Assembly (NCBI RefSeq): GCF_003628125.1
Contig: NZ_RBZU01000001.1
Coordinates: 1 to 64,000, forward strand
Source of the DNA: Pararobbsia silviterrae
GTDB taxonomy: Bacteria > Pseudomonadota > Gammaproteobacteria > Burkholderiales > Burkholderiaceae
Length of the DNA: 64,000 nucleotides
Reading direction: 5' to 3'
Shown here: positions 34,975 through 43,050 of the stretch, in pieces
How positions within the stretch are numbered: position 1 is the first letter of the stretch
How the letters are laid out: each line of letters starts with the position of its first letter
The notes under the pieces: generated by a model
Told to the model about the DNA's origin: nothing
The model's database searches: none
What the model saw: only the letters and a program-made list of their open reading frames with translations
Position numbers and translations under genes: made by a program

Positions 34975-36291
34975 TCAGTGCTGCGCGACGTCGTTGACCT
35001 TCGCGTTCGCCTCCTTGAGCGCGGTCGCCGCGTCGGCCTGGCCGAGCAGGATCGATTCGATCGTCGCGTTCATGATCGAGTCGATCTGCGCGCCGCCCTT
35101 CGCGATCGGCGGCTGGAAGGTCGTGGCCTTCGTCATGTCGAGGAAGGCTTGTGTATCGATGCCGCGTTTCGCATGCGCGTCGACGGCGATCTGATCGAGC
35201 TGCCGGATCGCGGGAAAGACCACGCCGCGTTGCGCCACGATCGTCTGGCAGCTCGACGAACCGAGGAACTTGACCCACTTCCACGATTCTTCCTTGTGCT
35301 TGCTGCCGCTCCAGATCGAATCGGCGAGGCCGTTGAACATCGTCGCGCGGCCGTTGGGTCCTTGCGGCAGCACCGCGTAGCCGACGTCGAACTTCGCGTT
35401 CTCCGTGTACCAGTTCACCATCCACGAGCCGTCGGCGACCATCGCCGTCTTGCCGGCCGCGAAGAGCGCCGGATTGCCGAGCTTGCTCGCCTCGTCGAAG
35501 CGCGCCGAGTAGCCCTTCTTGCTCAGATTCGCGAGCCACTGGAGCGTGCGCGCGAGGCGCGGATCGTCGTAGTGGTATGTCGTGGTCCACGGACCGTCGT
35601 TGAACTTGAAGCCTTCGGACACCGCGAACGGACTCCATTCGCTTTGTCCCATCATGCCGCCCGTCGTCGCGACCTGGTAACCGCGGACCTTCACGTGCTG
35701 CGCGTCGAATTTGGGCGTGTCGCCGCGATTGCCGTTGTCGTCGATCGAGAGCTTCGCGATCGCGTTCTGGAACGTGCCGCCGTCGCGATCGTTCCAGTTC
35801 CAGTTCGCGATCGTCGCGGGATCGATGCCCGCGTCCTTGAACATCTGCTTGTTGTAGACGAGCACGATCGTGTCCCAGTCCTTGGGCAGGCCGTATTGAT
35901 GGCCGTCCTTTGCCCAGTTCGTCAGCAGCGTCGGGTAGTAGCCGTCGGTCGCGACCTTGTCGCGCTGGATATACGGCGTGAGATCGACGAGCTGGCCGTT
36001 CGTGACCATCTCCGGATACTTCATCAGATGGTTCGTGATGACGTCGGGCGCGGTGCCCGAGACGAACTGCGTCGTCAGCGCGGTCCAGTAGTCGGCCCAG
36101 CCCACTTGCGAGATCTTGATATGGATGTCGGGGTTCTCTTTTTCGAATTGCGCCGCGCAGGCCTGATAGGCGGGGCGCTGGTTCGCGTCCCACAGCACGT
36201 ATTTGACTTCGACGGGGCTCGCCTGGACCGAGGCGGCGAACGCCATCGACAGGCTCGCGATCATCGTGGGGATCAGCGCAATGCGTTTCAT
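34975..36291 (-). CDS. Sugar ABC transporter substrate-binding protein (CUT1 type)
   Basis: 438 residues with a signal peptide (MKRIALIPTMIASLSMAFAA, cut near SVQA/SPV). The mature protein has the family 1 carbohydrate-binding pattern: VEVKYVLWDANQRPAYQACA, YWTALTTQFVSGTAPDVI, GLPKDWDTIVLVYNKQMF, MVADGSWMVNWY. GGAGA lies upstream of the ATG at 36291. It delivers sugar to the two permeases encoded just upstream. Confidence 0.9.
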   Translation of the reverse strand: MKRIALIPTMIASLSMAFAASVQASPVEVKYVLWDANQRPAYQACAAQFEKENPDIHIKISQVGWADYWTALTTQFVSGTAPDVITNHLMKYPEMVTNGQLVDLTPYIQRDKVATDGYYPTLLTNWAKDGHQYGLPKDWDTIVLVYNKQMFKDAGIDPATIANWNWNDRDGGTFQNAIAKLSIDDNGNRGDTPKFDAQHVKVRGYQVATTGGMMGQSEWSPFAVSEGFKFNDGPWTTTYHYDDPRLARTLQWLANLSKKGYSARFDEASKLGNPALFAAGKTAMVADGSWMVNWYTENAKFDVGYAVLPQGPNGRATMFNGLADSIWSGSKHKEESWKWVKFLGSSSCQTIVAQRGVVFPAIRQLDQIAVDAHAKRGIDTQAFLDMTKATTFQPPIAKGGAQIDSIMNATIESILLGQADAATALKEANAKVNDVAQH

Positions 36292-36360
36292 CGAGTGTCT
36301 CCGATTGGATGTGTTGTGGATCGAGCGGAACGGCGGGGCCGCGGTGCGCGTGTTCATCGC

Positions 36361-37293
36361 TTACTTGCCGCCGCTGAACTGGACCGACTCGACGACACGG
36401 CGTCCGAACGCGATGAGCAAGGCGAGCGTCGGAAGCACGGTCAGGAAGGCGGCCGCCATGAGGCCGGTCCAGTCCGGCGCGCCTTGCGGGGTTTGCGATT
36501 TGAACGCCTGGAGGGCGACGGTGAGCACCTGCATGTCGTCGCCGTTGGCCACGATGAACGGCCAGAAGAATTCGTTCCAGGCGTTGATGCCGGACAGAAT
36601 CGCCACGGTTGCGAGCGGCGTCGCGCTGAGCGGCAGCACGATGCGCCAGAAGATCGCGAAATACGAGGCGCCGTCGAGGCGCGCGGCTTCTTCGAGTTCG
36701 AAGGGAATCGACAGGAAGAACTGGCGCAGGAAGAAGATCGAGAACGCCGAGACGAGGCAGAACGGCGCGACCATGCCCGCGTACGTGTTGAGCCAGCCGA
36801 GGTCTTTGATGAGGATGAAGTTCGGGATGAACAGCACGATATTGGGCAGCATCATCGACAGCAGGAACAGCGCGAACAGCGGTTTGCGGCCGCGAAACCG
36901 CAGACGCGCGAACGCGTAGGCCGCCATCGCGCTGAACACGACCTGACCTGTCACGACAACGCCCGCGAAGACCACCGAATTCAGCAGCGACTGCGAGAAG
37001 TTGAAATCGCTGCCCGAGCCGCCGTCGGCGAGCGCGGCGTCGCCGGAGACGAGGCCGAGCACGCGCCGGAAGTTGTCGAGCGTGAACGCGGGCGGCACGA
37101 GCGCGGACGCCGACGCATAGAGTTCGCGCGTCGGCGTGAGCGCGGTGCGCAGCACGATCCAGAGCGGGACAACCGTGATCGCGATCATCGCCGCGAGGGC
37201 GAACCAGGCGAGACAGCGGCCGAGATTGAAGCCTGGCGCGTGGACGCGGCCCGAGGCGTGGGCGTCGATGAAGTCGGTACGGGGACGGGACAT
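36361..37293 (-). CDS. Sugar ABC transporter permease, MalG-like
   Basis: 310 residues with six main membrane helices. The EAA loop contacting the ATPase reads FELEEAARLDGASYFAIFWRIVLPL. The protein contains an extended periplasmic loop after helix 1 (LVSGDAALADGGSGSDFNFSQ). It begins 16 bp after the MalF-like gene, in the same operon. Confidence 0.9.
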   Translation of the reverse strand: MSRPRTDFIDAHASGRVHAPGFNLGRCLAWFALAAMIAITVVPLWIVLRTALTPTRELYASASALVPPAFTLDNFRRVLGLVSGDAALADGGSGSDFNFSQSLLNSVVFAGVVVTGQVVFSAMAAYAFARLRFRGRKPLFALFLLSMMLPNIVLFIPNFILIKDLGWLNTYAGMVAPFCLVSAFSIFFLRQFFLSIPFELEEAARLDGASYFAIFWRIVLPLSATPLATVAILSGINAWNEFFWPFIVANGDDMQVLTVALQAFKSQTPQGAPDWTGLMAAAFLTVLPTLALLIAFGRRVVESVQFSGGK

Positions 37294-37309
37294 GGTGGGG
37301 GACGCCTCC

Positions 37310-38242
37310 TCACGCGAGATCGGATTCGCCGGCGCGCAGGACGCGCAATTGCACGGCGGTGTAGACGATCATGATCAGCAGCAAGGCCATCGACATCGCC
37401 GAGGCGTAGCCCATCTTGTAGAACTTGAAGGCGTTCTCGTAGATGTAGTAGACGATGACGCGCGTCGACTCGGCGGGGCCGCCGTTGGTCGTGACGGCGA
37501 CCGTGTCGAAGATCTGGAAGGATCCCGTGATGCTCGTCACGAGCACGAAGACCATGACGGGTCGCAGCAACGGCAAAGTGATCCGGAAGAACATCTGCCG
37601 CTCGCTCGCGCCGTCGAGCGATGCGGCTTCGTAGAGCGTGCGGGGAATGCCTTGCATGCCCGCGAGGAACAGCAGCGAGACCATGCCCATATAGCGCCAG
37701 ATATTGACGGCGGCGACTGTCGCGAGCGCTTCCATGGGGGAGCCGAAAAACGAGTGGTTCGCGAGGCCGAGGGCGTGGAGCAGCGCGTTGACCCAGCCGA
37801 GCACGGGGTCGAGGAGCCAGACCCACATCAGGGCGACGAGGACGTTCGAGAGCAGATAGGGCAGCAGGAGGATCGCGCGCAGCGAGACGGCGCGGATCAG
37901 CCGATCCATCAGGGACGCGAGCAGCAGGCCGAGGACGGTCTGCAGCGGAATGTTGAAGAGGACGTAGTAGGCGGAGAGCTTGAGCGCGTGCCAGAACTTG
38001 CCGTCCGCGAGCATCGCGCGGTAGTTGTCGAGCCCGACGGGACGCGGGGCCGACATGAGGTTCCAGTCGGTCGCGCTGATGCCGATCGCGCGGATCGTCG
38101 GCACGAGATAGAAGACGACGAGACCGATGAGCGAAGGCAGCACGAGCAGCCACGCGGTGGCCGCCTCCGGATTGCGGAACCGGCGCGTTCGATGGGACGG
38201 CGACGCGGGGGAATGCGCGTCGATCGTATGCACGGTCGCCAT
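37310..38242 (-). CDS. Sugar ABC transporter permease, MalF-like
   Basis: 310 residues with six membrane helices; the EAA loop is RTLYEAASLDGASERQMFFRITLPLL. This is the first gene of the operon permease-permease-binding protein-GH4-lacI. No ATP-binding subunit gene is present anywhere in the cluster, so the transporter must borrow an MsmK/UgpC-type ATPase encoded elsewhere. Confidence 0.9.
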   Translation of the reverse strand: MATVHTIDAHSPASPSHRTRRFRNPEAATAWLLVLPSLIGLVVFYLVPTIRAIGISATDWNLMSAPRPVGLDNYRAMLADGKFWHALKLSAYYVLFNIPLQTVLGLLLASLMDRLIRAVSLRAILLLPYLLSNVLVALMWVWLLDPVLGWVNALLHALGLANHSFFGSPMEALATVAAVNIWRYMGMVSLLFLAGMQGIPRTLYEAASLDGASERQMFFRITLPLLRPVMVFVLVTSITGSFQIFDTVAVTTNGGPAESTRVIVYYIYENAFKFYKMGYASAMSMALLLIMIVYTAVQLRVLRAGESDLA

Positions 38243-38266
38243 GGCGTCTCCTTTTTATTGAATCAA

Positions 38267-38280
38267 CTAACTCGTGTTAG
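38267..38280. promoter_or_regulatory. LacI-family operator O1
   Basis: CTAACTCGTGTTAG: perfect 5-bp arms CTAAC/GTTAG around four bases. It lies 25 bp upstream of the first permease gene, downstream of the predicted transcription start, the classic roadblock position. A second copy with the same arms is 133 bp away. Confidence 0.75.
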
Positions 38281-38291
38281 TGGCGTGATCA

Positions 38292-38322
38292 AAAAAAAAG
38301 ACGCCTTCTTTAGAACGGCGTC
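38292..38322 (-). terminator. Intrinsic terminator (possible attenuator) in the sugar operon leader
   Basis: On the minus strand GACGCC...GGCGTC (about 38,300-38,322) forms a stem, with inner pairs TTC/GAA and a small loop, followed immediately by a run of T (38,291-38,299 on the plus strand reads as A). It points in the direction of the permease operon. It may stop read-through from upstream, or act as an attenuator: an overlapping hairpin CGTCAT-CGC-ATGACG just upstream shares bases with its left arm. Confidence 0.6.
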
Positions 38323-38337
38323 ATGCGATGACGTCAA
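38309..38337 (-). promoter_or_regulatory. Candidate sigma-70 promoter of the sugar operon
   Basis: On the minus strand TTGACG (38332-38337), 17 bp spacer, TCTAAA (38309-38314). The -35 matches 5/6 and the -10 4/6. It lies between the two LacI-type operators. It overlaps the hairpin of the terminator entry, so transcripts starting here would not include the full hairpin. Confidence 0.5.
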
Positions 38338-38399
38338 ATCGATTACCTGCCATGTGTTGCGGCGCGGAAGTGGATATTCGACGTCTGGCGCTTTGATGA

Positions 38400-38413
38400 C
38401 TAACGCGAGTTAG
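38400..38413. promoter_or_regulatory. LacI-family operator O2
   Basis: CTAACGCGAGTTAG: the same 5-bp arms as O1 with a different central tetranucleotide. Centre-to-centre distance to O1 is 133 bp, suitable for a DNA loop enclosing the promoter. Confidence 0.75.
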
Positions 38414-38635
38414 CAATGTAAGCAAAGCGGGAGAGCGAATCAAGTTTTGAGGAGACGGTGATTTCCCTTAGAGCATGTCAAGCAACGATTCGAAAACGTC
38501 GGAGGACCTCACAAAGCGAAAGGCCGTTTTGTCGTTCGTTAAAGCGCGCCGAGTCTGGTGGGGACAAGTCACCGCTTTGCTGCCTGCCGGGCGTCAGGGG
38601 TCCCAACGACACGGTCACCTGGGCTAAGCACAGAC

Positions 38636-40201
38636 TCACCTCGGCTCAAGAAGATCAACACATTGGAGCGGAGAAGATTTGTCAATGATCGCTAAGGCCA
38701 TGTTCGCCTTTGCAACCAGCTCGAGCGGCCTGATTCCCTGTTCATATTGGGCGTGAGTGATTCGATCCATGCCTGCTCCAGCGAGTTTGGCAACGGTTCG
38801 CAAGCTCGCGTGCAACGCAACGCTATCGAGTCGACCGCCATGAAGGATCAGGTTGCGTTGTCTGTACAAGCGATGAAACGATTCTGCAATGAGCTCTTTG
38901 ATCGTCTGCAATTCCGGGTGCGGGTTCAAGAGCAACTTTCTCATCCGTGCGACGGCTGCTTGATCTGCGACGGAGGGCATCACAGGCAGACGATTCTCAA
39001 GGATCATCTTCGCCAACACGCGCGACCGCTCTCGGTTTACCTCGATGCCGACAAGTTCCGCGCATTCAGCGGGGTAAATCCGCTCAGCGCGTCGTGACAG
39101 TGCCGTGAGTTCGGCACGCGGGAACGAGCAGGTCACCAGCGTCGCCAGATTGTCCGCCGCCGAAGCTCGGTCGCTTGGATCGGCAAGCAGGCCTTCGATC
39201 GCCCCCCAACCTCCCGCAATGGCGGCAGGTGGCGAACTGTTCTCCAGATGCGCGAGCAACTCCAGTGCGGCGTCCACGTCTTGGCTGACGCCACTGGCGA
39301 AAATGCGATTGCCCCGAAATAGTTCATTCACCGCGACGCCTCGCGAACTCGCTTTGATCGAGTATTCCTTCGCGCTTCCACGCACCCAGACACTCGGAAG
39401 GAGATCGAGCGGTTTGCCGGTCGCGAGCAGCGCCCGGGCCGAATATCGATCGGACTCATTGCGCGCCGCGATCGCCGCCCCGATTTCGTCCCTAGCCGTC
39501 ACCGTAACGACCATTGCCGCAGCAGCTCGCACACCGGTCGTGTCGAACGCATGCTGTCTCAACCATTGGGTTACGGCTGCGGCCCGCAACCATGGCGCAT
39601 GCGAAGCACCGCTTGCTTGCGCCATGCTTTTGACTGCGATCAACACGCTAAACGGACGTGTCGGGTTCGACCGGATCACATCCTGGAGCGCTTCACAAAG
39701 CTCCGCCAATGTGATCGGTTCAGGTTCGTCACGTCGGCTCGCGATCCAGTCACGCAAAAACTGAGTGGAGAATCCCGCATCTAGCAAATGCGCACCGACG
39801 TGACGCGCGAAGTGCTCGGGCCGAAAATTGCCTTGTCCCACGGCCGCCGCCCAGCGAGATAAGTAGTCCGAAGACACGCGCTGGCATAGCTCTCGAATGA
39901 TGAAATGCGCAACGCCCTCCGCTCGCGGGACATGTCGCACCTGTTCCGCAAGGAGTTGCTTTTCGGCCGCGGTGAAGGCGGGATGCAAACCAACGCGCCT
40001 CTGCAAAGAAGAAGCGATACGTTTGACAGATCCTTCACTGAGATGTCCTTGCTTCATGGCGCTGCACGCCTCGAACAACTCGTCCATCGCGAGCACCGTA
40101 CCGATTCCCCAAAGCGACCGGTACCAATGCTTCTGGTCCGAGAAAAACTCGTGCAAACGTGCGAATGCCGTTTGCTGGGCGTGATTGACAAGGTTAAGCA
40201 T
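38636..40201 (-). CDS. Large hypothetical protein with a C-terminal HEPN-like RNase motif
   Basis: 521 residues, codon and base use distinctly less GC-rich than the core genes around it. The first 430 residues are mainly helical, with a central mixed segment (FSVLIAVKSMAQASG, AAAMVVTVTARDEIGAAI) and no recognised domain. Near the C-terminus RLYRQRNLILHGG contains R-x4-H (R449 to H454) in the arrangement RN-x3-H of HEPN ribonucleases and ApeA-like HEPN proteins. Such proteins often act in phage defence, and this gene stands alone beside a transposon and tRNA. The HEPN call rests on one motif and context, so function is tentative. Confidence 0.6.
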   Translation of the reverse strand: MLNLVNHAQQTAFARLHEFFSDQKHWYRSLWGIGTVLAMDELFEACSAMKQGHLSEGSVKRIASSLQRRVGLHPAFTAAEKQLLAEQVRHVPRAEGVAHFIIRELCQRVSSDYLSRWAAAVGQGNFRPEHFARHVGAHLLDAGFSTQFLRDWIASRRDEPEPITLAELCEALQDVIRSNPTRPFSVLIAVKSMAQASGASHAPWLRAAAVTQWLRQHAFDTTGVRAAAAMVVTVTARDEIGAAIAARNESDRYSARALLATGKPLDLLPSVWVRGSAKEYSIKASSRGVAVNELFRGNRIFASGVSQDVDAALELLAHLENSSPPAAIAGGWGAIEGLLADPSDRASAADNLATLVTCSFPRAELTALSRRAERIYPAECAELVGIEVNRERSRVLAKMILENRLPVMPSVADQAAVARMRKLLLNPHPELQTIKELIAESFHRLYRQRNLILHGGRLDSVALHASLRTVAKLAGAGMDRITHAQYEQGIRPLELVAKANMALAIIDKSSPLQCVDLLEPR

Positions 40202-40674
40202 GCAACTTAGTATTTCTTTTCGGTCAACAGTCGTGTTGATCTACCGTCTAGTGGGGCGCGACCCAAACGAAGGCGACAACCTGAGGTTGTTTAGTTCGAG
40301 CGGCTCAAGCCCCCAGTTCTTTAAGGCCCTGCATATGCAGGGCCTTTTCTTTTGCGCTTTGCACATGCTTGGCGAGCCGCTGCGTATCACCAACACCTGC
40401 GAACAACACATCAACATCTTGGTATTGACCGTGCAGGCTTAGCCTCGGGCGGCAGGGATCGATCTATTCGCCGTCCTCGACGCGTTTTCCGACATGGGTT
40501 CGGCACATTTCGACCTTGCTCCGCAGCGCGAGCGCCGTCTGCCACGCGCGATTCGCGTTGCGTGGCCCCCTAGACGCCGCTCTCGGGAAGAGAAGACGAA
40601 ACATGACCGAACACGCGGAACGAAGCTAGCGCCGATCGGATGGGCGTCGAACTGAATTCAGGAATTGGAAAACG
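40202..40674. other. Non-coding DNA between the HEPN-like gene and the transposon
   Basis: 473 bp, no supported gene. It contains the strong terminator palindrome at 40323-40353 and ends at the left copy of the transposon target duplication (AAACG, 40670-40674). Confidence 0.5.
40323..40353 (+). terminator. Strong palindromic terminator
   Basis: AAGGCCCTGCAT (40323-40334) and ATGCAGGGCCTT (40335-40346) form a perfect 24-bp palindrome followed by TTCTTTT. On the plus strand this is a textbook Rho-independent terminator, yet no plus-strand gene lies immediately upstream; it may end an unannotated small RNA or be left from a lost gene. Confidence 0.7.
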
Positions 40675-40688
40675 TGTGCAGTTACCCT
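40675..40688 (+). repeat. Left terminal inverted repeat of the transposon
   Basis: TGTGCAGTTACCCT, 14 of 14 bases identical to the inverted right terminus at 43950-43963, preceded by the target duplication AAACG. Confidence 0.85.
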
Positions 40689-40939
40689 TCGGCCGTCCGC
40701 GAAAGCGAACCTACCGTTGGCCAAAACTGCGCAAATTGGAGAAAAAGGTGAGCGCTGAGGAGCGACGAGAGGAATCTACTTGTGGCCGTTTTTGCGGTGT
40801 CTAGTCTAGACCTGGTCTGGCACCACACCGGGTCGAAATTCTCCACGTCTCCGGCATGATTCGATGCGCCACGTCGCATATTTCGGGGTTATCCTGTTGC
40901 GAGATGTACGTTCTGTTCCAAACGTAAGGCCGTGCTGCT

Positions 40940-41098
40940 ATGCCTAATGAAGATCAATCGAATGGCGAGCATAAGGATGCCGATGGTGGCGGCATTCCCC
41001 CGATTCTCCGGTGGATCGCTATCTCGCTGTGCACGATGTCGGCTTTATCTAGCATTGGGCTCTATGTTTACCCGTACGTGGTCCGGGTGATACGGTGA
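40940..41098 (+). CDS. Small single-pass membrane protein, 52 aa
   Basis: Begins MPNEDQSNGEHKDADGGG, a hydrophilic acidic stretch, then one membrane helix from ILRWIAISLCTMSALSSIGL to YVYPYVV and a short basic end VRVIR. It is the first open frame inside the transposon, upstream of the DUF6527 gene in the same direction. It lacks a C-terminal Gly-Gly, so it is not an obvious ubiquitin-like modifier. It may anchor the system in the membrane, or may not be expressed; evidence is the frame, start context and composition only. Confidence 0.4.
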   Translation: MPNEDQSNGEHKDADGGGIPPILRWIAISLCTMSALSSIGLYVYPYVVRVIR

Positions 41099-41230
41099 TA
41101 TGTCGTTCGATTCAGTCTCGGGTCGGGCATGTCGAAAGGTGCCTGTTCCGCGGGGTCGACAGAGCGATCGAATCATGCCACCCGTCGATGTGTGTCGACG
41201 CCCACACCGAATTTATGATGAGTTGGGATC

Positions 41231-41617
41231 GTGCTGATAGAAATCTACAGGTTCATCAAGCGCGTTTGGATCGGAATATTTGGTACCGCGGACTCGCCGG
41301 TTGACCAACCCGCGCAAGAGCAATCCGAAACGCAATGGAGCTACGAACTCTTCTCTTCGGTTTCCGCATCGAAGCGGGCCACCGAATCCCCGTTTGTGAT
41401 TGCTCTGATTGGCTCGGCTGACAATCTAAAGTGGGCTAGATTCAAATGCCCTTGCGGGTGCGGAGAGGTCTTGGCGCTCAATCTGATGCCAAGCCATTCT
41501 CCTCGCTGGACCGTCTCATCGGCACCTGATGGCGCCATTTCCATCTTTCCGTCTGTCGACGCAACGGCTTGCGGCGCGCATTTTTGGATTCGAAACGGGC
41601 GGCTTCGCTGGGCGTGA
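41231..41617 (+). CDS. DUF6527-family protein of bacterial ubiquitin-like systems
   Basis: 128 residues from a GTG at 41231. The C-terminal half carries the family pattern: KWARFKCPCGCGEVLALNL (Cys at about 73, 75, 77), PRWTVSS, FPSVDATACGAHFWIRNGRLRW. The three close cysteines plus C114/H117 suggest a metal or catalytic site. From memory, DUF6527 genes recur beside E1, E2, JAB and multi-ubiquitin genes in bacteria, and some have been proposed as processing peptidases. Many relatives have Ser where this protein has Ala in CGAHF, which could affect activity if that Ser is catalytic; I hold this point weakly. It converges with the JAB-E1 gene. Confidence 0.7.
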   Translation: MLIEIYRFIKRVWIGIFGTADSPVDQPAQEQSETQWSYELFSSVSASKRATESPFVIALIGSADNLKWARFKCPCGCGEVLALNLMPSHSPRWTVSSAPDGAISIFPSVDATACGAHFWIRNGRLRWA

Positions 41618-41712
41618 TCGCTCTATTCCCGTCGATGGGTGAAGGCAGGCTTTTCGTTCGGCCCGCCTTCGATTGAATTTTTTTGCCCAGGGCAGACGGA
41701 GCGAATGGCTGC

Positions 41713-43050
41713 TCAACCGTCGGCCCAAACGAGATCCAGGAAAGGAGACTGATCCCCACGTCCCCACTCGGATGCTACGGAGCAGAAGCAATTCTCGTCG
41801 GGCCGTGATCTGTTCGCGCCGATGCGATTGCGATCGATCAATAGAACGACTTCGGATGCGACGCGGTTCGCTCCCATGAAGCCAGTCAAACGATGCAGAA
41901 GCTCGCTGACGGCGTGACTGGCCGTCAGCGACGTGAATGCGATTACGGCCGGAGCGGGAGTTTCGAGTTCGGGAGCATATCCTTGCCGAATCTGCTGCTG
42001 ACGATCCTCGTCGGACAAAGCTTCGATCCGAAGGCGTTCGGGCGTGATTCTTCCGCGGCAGAACAAGCAAGCGTCGCCGGCTGTCAATGTTGTGACACGA
42101 CCGAATATACCTTCGATGACACCATCTTGAGAGTCGATAAGCACACCCATGTCGAGCACGGGGATGTGGTACTTCAGCGCTACCTGACAGAGAATCGAAC
42201 GCGGAAGCTCCTTGTCGGTACATCCGAAGATGACATCACACTCCCGCAAACGTCTCGCGGTTCCTTGCTCCAAAATCGACGCCGGCACCGCTTCGTATGT
42301 TCCGCCCAATCCAGCCGCTGCGAGCCTAGCAGCCGCCAGCACTGCTTTATTGCGCCCCACGTCATCCGAATTGGCGCCGTACACGCGATTGAGGTTGGTG
42401 CCATCCAATCGATCATGGTCGAATAGAAGGAGACGGCCAATGCCCAATCGCGCTAACTGTTCCGCGCAGGCCGATCCAGTACCGCCGAGACCGACAATTC
42501 CAATGGTCAACGCATCGAGAGACTGCTGGATGGCTGGGCCAAACGCGCGAACTTGCCGATCGTAGATCGGATCAAGGTTGGATACATCGTGGCTGTGCAA
42601 GCGGATCCGTTGTCCGACGACAATTACATCATCCACCTCGTATCGCTGCGACGAATAGATCCGTCCGGCGATGCTCTCCTCAGTCAGCACCAATGTTCCG
42701 TGTAACCTGTTCGGAACACGTGCCTGAAAAAATGGAACCAGCTTTTCCTCCTCGCGATCGTCTTGCTCGGAAAACGCAGTAAGCCCGCCCGGGTGGGAGT
42801 GTGCAAAGACGATAGATAGCCCCTCATACCGAGCGAGCTTAGTCGCCTTGACAAGAGCGGCTGAGGAAATCGAAAGACGATCGGATTCCCACGGGTGCGG
42901 GAAGTAGGAAAGGGACGTCTGCACCGGCTCCCGACCCATGCCATCTTCCTTGGGCATCGGAAGCGCGATCTGATGAACGTGATTGCCGTATTGAACCATG
43001 AACATCAGATAGGGACACCCCAAGACCGACGCTTTCCTGCGAACCAACAT
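41713..43050 (-). CDS. JAB (JAMM protease)-E1-like (ThiF) fusion protein
   Basis: About 445 residues from the ATG at 43050; a TTG at 43077 would add nine. The N-terminal domain is a JAMM/MPN protease with an intact metal motif H-S-H-x10-D in FAHSHPGGLTAFSEQDD. The C-terminal domain is an E1/ThiF adenylyltransferase: IGIVGLGGTGSACAEQLARL, LLLFDHDRLDGTNLNR, then FGCTDKELPR and a CLFC pair. E1s adenylate the C-terminus of ubiquitin-like proteins; JAB enzymes release or trim them. No ubiquitin-like protein or E2 is recognisable nearby. Its start overlaps the start of the divergent TniQ-like gene. Confidence 0.85.
   Translation of the reverse strand: MLVRRKASVLGCPYLMFMVQYGNHVHQIALPMPKEDGMGREPVQTSLSYFPHPWESDRLSISSAALVKATKLARYEGLSIVFAHSHPGGLTAFSEQDDREEEKLVPFFQARVPNRLHGTLVLTEESIAGRIYSSQRYEVDDVIVVGQRIRLHSHDVSNLDPIYDRQVRAFGPAIQQSLDALTIGIVGLGGTGSACAEQLARLGIGRLLLFDHDRLDGTNLNRVYGANSDDVGRNKAVLAAARLAAAGLGGTYEAVPASILEQGTARRLRECDVIFGCTDKELPRSILCQVALKYHIPVLDMGVLIDSQDGVIEGIFGRVTTLTAGDACLFCRGRITPERLRIEALSDEDRQQQIRQGYAPELETPAPAVIAFTSLTASHAVSELLHRLTGFMGANRVASEVVLLIDRNRIGANRSRPDENCFCSVASEWGRGDQSPFLDLVWADG

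Larger units (their letters stand above)
38243..38635. other. Leader and promoter region of the sugar operon
   Basis: 393 bp. The first 170 bp upstream of the MalF-like gene hold two palindromic operators, a promoter and a hairpin with a T-run (separate entries). From about 38,430 to 38,635 the sequence is less GC-rich and I see no gene or site. Confidence 0.6.

Noticed and set aside
40245-40322. tRNA or tmRNA remnant before the strong terminator
   Set aside because: A short GTTCGAG-like patch is present but no acceptor or anticodon stem can be drawn.
40940-41098. Small protein as the missing ubiquitin-like modifier
   Set aside because: It has a transmembrane helix and ends in VRVIR, without beta-grasp features or a C-terminal Gly-Gly.
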